Shown: piece by piece, positions 5,970 through 7,248 of the stretch
Numbering within the stretch: the first letter of the stretch is position 1
How the letters are laid out: each line of letters opens with the position of its first letter
NCBI GenBank assembly: GCA_964409165.1
Contig: CAYPCH010000146.1
Location: 1-7,248, forward strand
DNA: 7,248 nt
Source of the DNA: CAYPCH01 sp964409165
Lineage (GTDB): Bacteria > Bacillota > Clostridia > Acetivibrionales > Acetivibrionaceae
Direction: 5' to 3'
Translations under genes and position numbers: made by a program
The notes under the pieces: model-generated
Told to the model about the DNA's origin: nothing
The model's input: the letters and a program-made list of their open reading frames with translations, nothing else
Database searches by the model: none

Positions 5970-5990
5970 ATAACTGTGGAAGGGATCAAA

Positions 5991-6281
5991 ATGGGAAGTC
6001 ATGGTAAACGTTACACTGAAGAATTCAAAGCGGACATAATACGGCTAGTAAGAGAAGAAAAACGCTCTATTACTAGCATCGAAAAGGATTTTGGTGTCAA
6101 TGATCAAACTATAAGGAACTGGCTCAAAGAAAGCAAGGACAAGCAAGACCCTGATAAAGTAAGAATAGCAGAATTAGAGGCAGAACTCAAGGAAGCCAAG
6201 AAAAAAATTGTAGATCATGAGGTGACAATTGATATATTAAAAAAAGCTACAAGCATCTTTGCCCAGTGCAACCGGAAGTAA
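5991..6281 (+). CDS. IS3-family transposase OrfA (helix-turn-helix protein)
   Basis: This 96-residue DNA-binding subunit is thought to recognise the IS ends. Residues about 7-46 (RYTEEFKADIIRLV through SITSIEKDFGVNDQTIRNWLKE) form the helix-turn-helix of the transposase-8 / IS3 OrfA type. Residues about 57-85 (IAELEAELKEAKKKI and following) form a charged leucine-zipper-like coiled coil used for multimerisation. The start is the ATG at 5991, preceded by GGAAGGGA (5978-5985) with 5-nt spacing; an in-frame TTG at 5940 lies in the terminal region and is rejected. Its last codons overlap orfB by 16 bases, and the A run at 6239-6245 allows ribosomes to slip into the -1 frame to make the OrfAB transposase. 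Length is normal for the family and no damage is visible. Confidence 0.92.
   Translation: MGSHGKRYTEEFKADIIRLVREEKRSITSIEKDFGVNDQTIRNWLKESKDKQDPDKVRIAELEAELKEAKKKIVDHEVTIDILKKATSIFAQCNRK
6239..6246 (+). promoter_or_regulatory. Programmed -1 ribosomal frameshift site between orfA and orfB
   Basis: Seven A bases followed by G (6239-6246) read as A AAA AAA G in the orfA frame (TTA AAA AAA GCT). Slipping back one base continues as AGC TAC AAG in the orfB frame, which is open from 6233, just after a TGA at 6230-6232. The fused product would read ILKK-SYKHLCPVQPEV. This is the standard IS3-family arrangement; frameshifting itself is inferred. Confidence 0.8.
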
Positions 6282-7159
6282 TATTTCAAATAATAAAAAA
6301 GATAGCTAACAAAAAACGCCCTGTTGAGAAGATGTGTGATACTCTGGATGTTTCAAAAAGTGGATATTATGACTGGAATAGAAGAGAACCAAGTGAAAGA
6401 AAAAAGACAAACGAGCAGATATTGAGAATACTTAAGGATAGCCATGCAAAGGCTCAGGGCATGATTGGCCTTGATAAAATGTGGGATGATGTTAAGGATG
6501 CTGGTATAAAATGCAGCAGGAATAGGGTTTATAAAATTCAGAAGGCAAATGGACTTTACAGTATAAGAAAAAAGCCATACAGAGTATGCTTAACAGACTC
6601 TAACCATAATATGCTAAAGGCACCTAACTTCTTAAATCAAGACTTTAATGTTTCAAAGCCTTGTGCTGTTTGGGTTACAGATATTACACAGATAGTTACT
6701 GGAGAAGGTAAATTATATTTGGCAGCAGTCAAAGACCTATATAATAAAGAAGTTGTTGGATGGGCAGTAGCAGATCACATGAGAACAGAATTATGTTTAG
6801 ATGCTATAAGAAGTGCAGTAATAAAACACAGGCCGCCAAAAGGTCTTATCCATCACTCAGATCAAGGAAGTCAGTATTGCAGCAAGGACTATATAGAGGA
6901 ATTAGAGAAATATGGAATGATAAGAAGTATGAGTAGAAAAGGCAACTGCTGGGACAATGCCTGTGCAGAAACATTTTTCAGTACAATCAAATCGGAACGC
7001 CTGCATCATAAGAATTACAAAACTTTTGAAGAAGCAAGAAGAGATATTTTTTGGTATATAGAGAGTTTTTATAATAGAAGCAGAAGGCATGCATCCCTTG
7101 GAAATTTAACCCCAGTGCAATTCCTTCAAAAATATTATGGGGACAGGAAAGTTTCCTAA
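6266..7159 (+). CDS. IS3-family transposase OrfB (DDE integrase domain)
   Basis: This is the catalytic half of the transposase, made mainly as an OrfAB fusion by -1 frameshifting. The open frame is 297 codons if counted from the GTG at 6266, which has no ribosome binding site, so independent initiation is doubtful. Residues about 16-37 (KKRPVEKMCDTLDVSKSGYYDW) match the HTH_21 region of OrfB. The retroviral-integrase-like core follows, with the catalytic triad D139 (WVTDITQI), D199 (HHSDQGSQY) and E235 (NCWDNACAETFF). The D199-E235 gap is 35 residues, the hallmark DD(35)E spacing. The C-terminus has YNRSRRHASLGNLTPVQF, conserved at the end of the family. All key residues are present and the frame is intact, so the protein could be active if both element ends survive. 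Confidence 0.95.
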   Translation: MQPEVIFQIIKKIANKKRPVEKMCDTLDVSKSGYYDWNRREPSERKKTNEQILRILKDSHAKAQGMIGLDKMWDDVKDAGIKCSRNRVYKIQKANGLYSIRKKPYRVCLTDSNHNMLKAPNFLNQDFNVSKPCAVWVTDITQIVTGEGKLYLAAVKDLYNKEVVGWAVADHMRTELCLDAIRSAVIKHRPPKGLIHHSDQGSQYCSKDYIEELEKYGMIRSMSRKGNCWDNACAETFFSTIKSERLHHKNYKTFEEARRDIFWYIESFYNRSRRHASLGNLTPVQFLQKYYGDRKVS

Positions 7160-7211
7160 GAAGCAAGAAGTAGCGTTTATGCCGCGAAAGCCTGGTTCTT
7201 TCCAGAGTTGG

Positions 7212-7240
7212 TTGATGTATAATGCTTTTTATGCTATACT
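7212..7240 (+). promoter_or_regulatory. Promoter-like sequence leading out of the window
   Basis: TTGATG (7212-7217), a 17-bp spacer and TATACT (7235-7240), with a TGC extended -10 immediately before the -10 box, make a plausible sigma-A promoter. The predicted start is at about 7247. It could drive the gene beyond the right edge, but that gene is not visible, so the role is inferred. Confidence 0.45.
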
Positions 7241-7248
7241 TACAGTAT

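Larger units (their letters stand above)
5925..7159 (+). mobile_element. IS3-family insertion sequence (right end not resolved)
   Basis: The paired orfA/orfB arrangement, the -1 frame relation, the slippery A run and the DDE integrase domain define an IS3-family element. The left end is placed at the TG of 5925, because the following TGACCCATACTCGATTTGCC and GGACAC resemble IS3-type terminal repeats, which begin with TG. This boundary is inferred, not proven. No inverted copy of that sequence occurs between the orfB stop (7159) and the window end (7248), so the right end is either beyond the window, strongly diverged or lost. No target-site duplication can be assigned. The coordinates therefore cover the supported part only. 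Confidence 0.85.

Noticed and set aside
5940..5990. TTG start extending OrfA upstream
   Set aside because: It lies in the IS terminal region, and the ATG at 5991 has a good ribosome binding site.
6902..7090. Minus-strand open frame inside orfB
   Set aside because: Shadow of the DDE transposase gene; no independent support.
7165..7204. Diverged right terminal repeat ending in CA at 7204
   Set aside because: Read on the minus strand it matches the left end at only about half of positions, with a gap, and no flanking target duplication fits.
7179..7248. Open frame MPRKPGSFQSW and on, running off the right edge
   Set aside because: Only 23 codons are visible, the ribosome binding site is weak and no family is recognisable; it also overlaps the promoter-like sequence.
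1..7248. CRISPR arrays, tRNA or rRNA genes
   Set aside because: No regularly spaced repeats and no tRNA- or rRNA-like sequence were seen on either strand.

Overview
The window looks like chromosomal DNA of a low-GC Gram-positive bacterium of the class Clostridia. The evidence is AT-rich intergenic DNA, sigma-A type promoters with TTGACA/TATAAT-like boxes, strong GGAGG ribosome binding sites, a T-box leader controlling an aminoacyl-tRNA synthetase, a long type-2 (eukaryote-like) isoleucyl-tRNA synthetase, and a DUF3267-type membrane zincin. A Ruminiclostridium/Clostridium-like host is a guess from general character, not a proven assignment.

Layout. Bases 1-363 (minus strand) hold the first 121 codons of an ECF-type sigma factor that runs off the left edge. 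A shared intergenic region follows. From it a consensus-like promoter (485-513) fires rightward into an isoleucine T-box riboswitch (about 541-957; specifier ATC at 625-627; mutually exclusive antiterminator and terminator at 895-957). This controls ileS (1048-4167), which ends in a strong intrinsic terminator (4198-4250). Next comes a spacer holding a REP-like 31-bp palindrome (4265-4295), a 43-bp near-perfect palindrome that can act as a terminator (4300-4342), and an extended -10 promoter (4435-4443) with a leader of about 170 nt. That promoter probably drives a two-gene unit: a 74-residue two-helix membrane protein (4626-4850) and a 256-residue polytopic membrane protein with an HELLH zinc motif (4920-5690, DUF3267 type). 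Immediately downstream is a decayed gene related to the C-terminal domain of ribosomal protein L7/L12 (5699-5872), interrupted by an in-frame TAA.

The right end is an IS3-family insertion sequence. It has a left end near 5925, orfA (5991-6281), and orfB (6266-7159) in the -1 frame behind an A7 slippery run, with an intact DDE triad. No right terminal repeat matching the left end is visible before the window stops, so the right boundary is unresolved. A good promoter-like sequence (7212-7240) points out of the window.

How the parts work together. The best-supported functional unit is the T-box plus ileS: uncharged tRNA-Ile is sensed by the leader, which then permits transcription of the enzyme that charges that tRNA. 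The small membrane protein and zincin pair is the least understood part and the best candidate for new biology, but nothing in the sequence fixes its function. The remainder (REP-like palindrome, gene remnant, IS) suggests an intergenic region with repeated insertion and decay downstream of a housekeeping gene.
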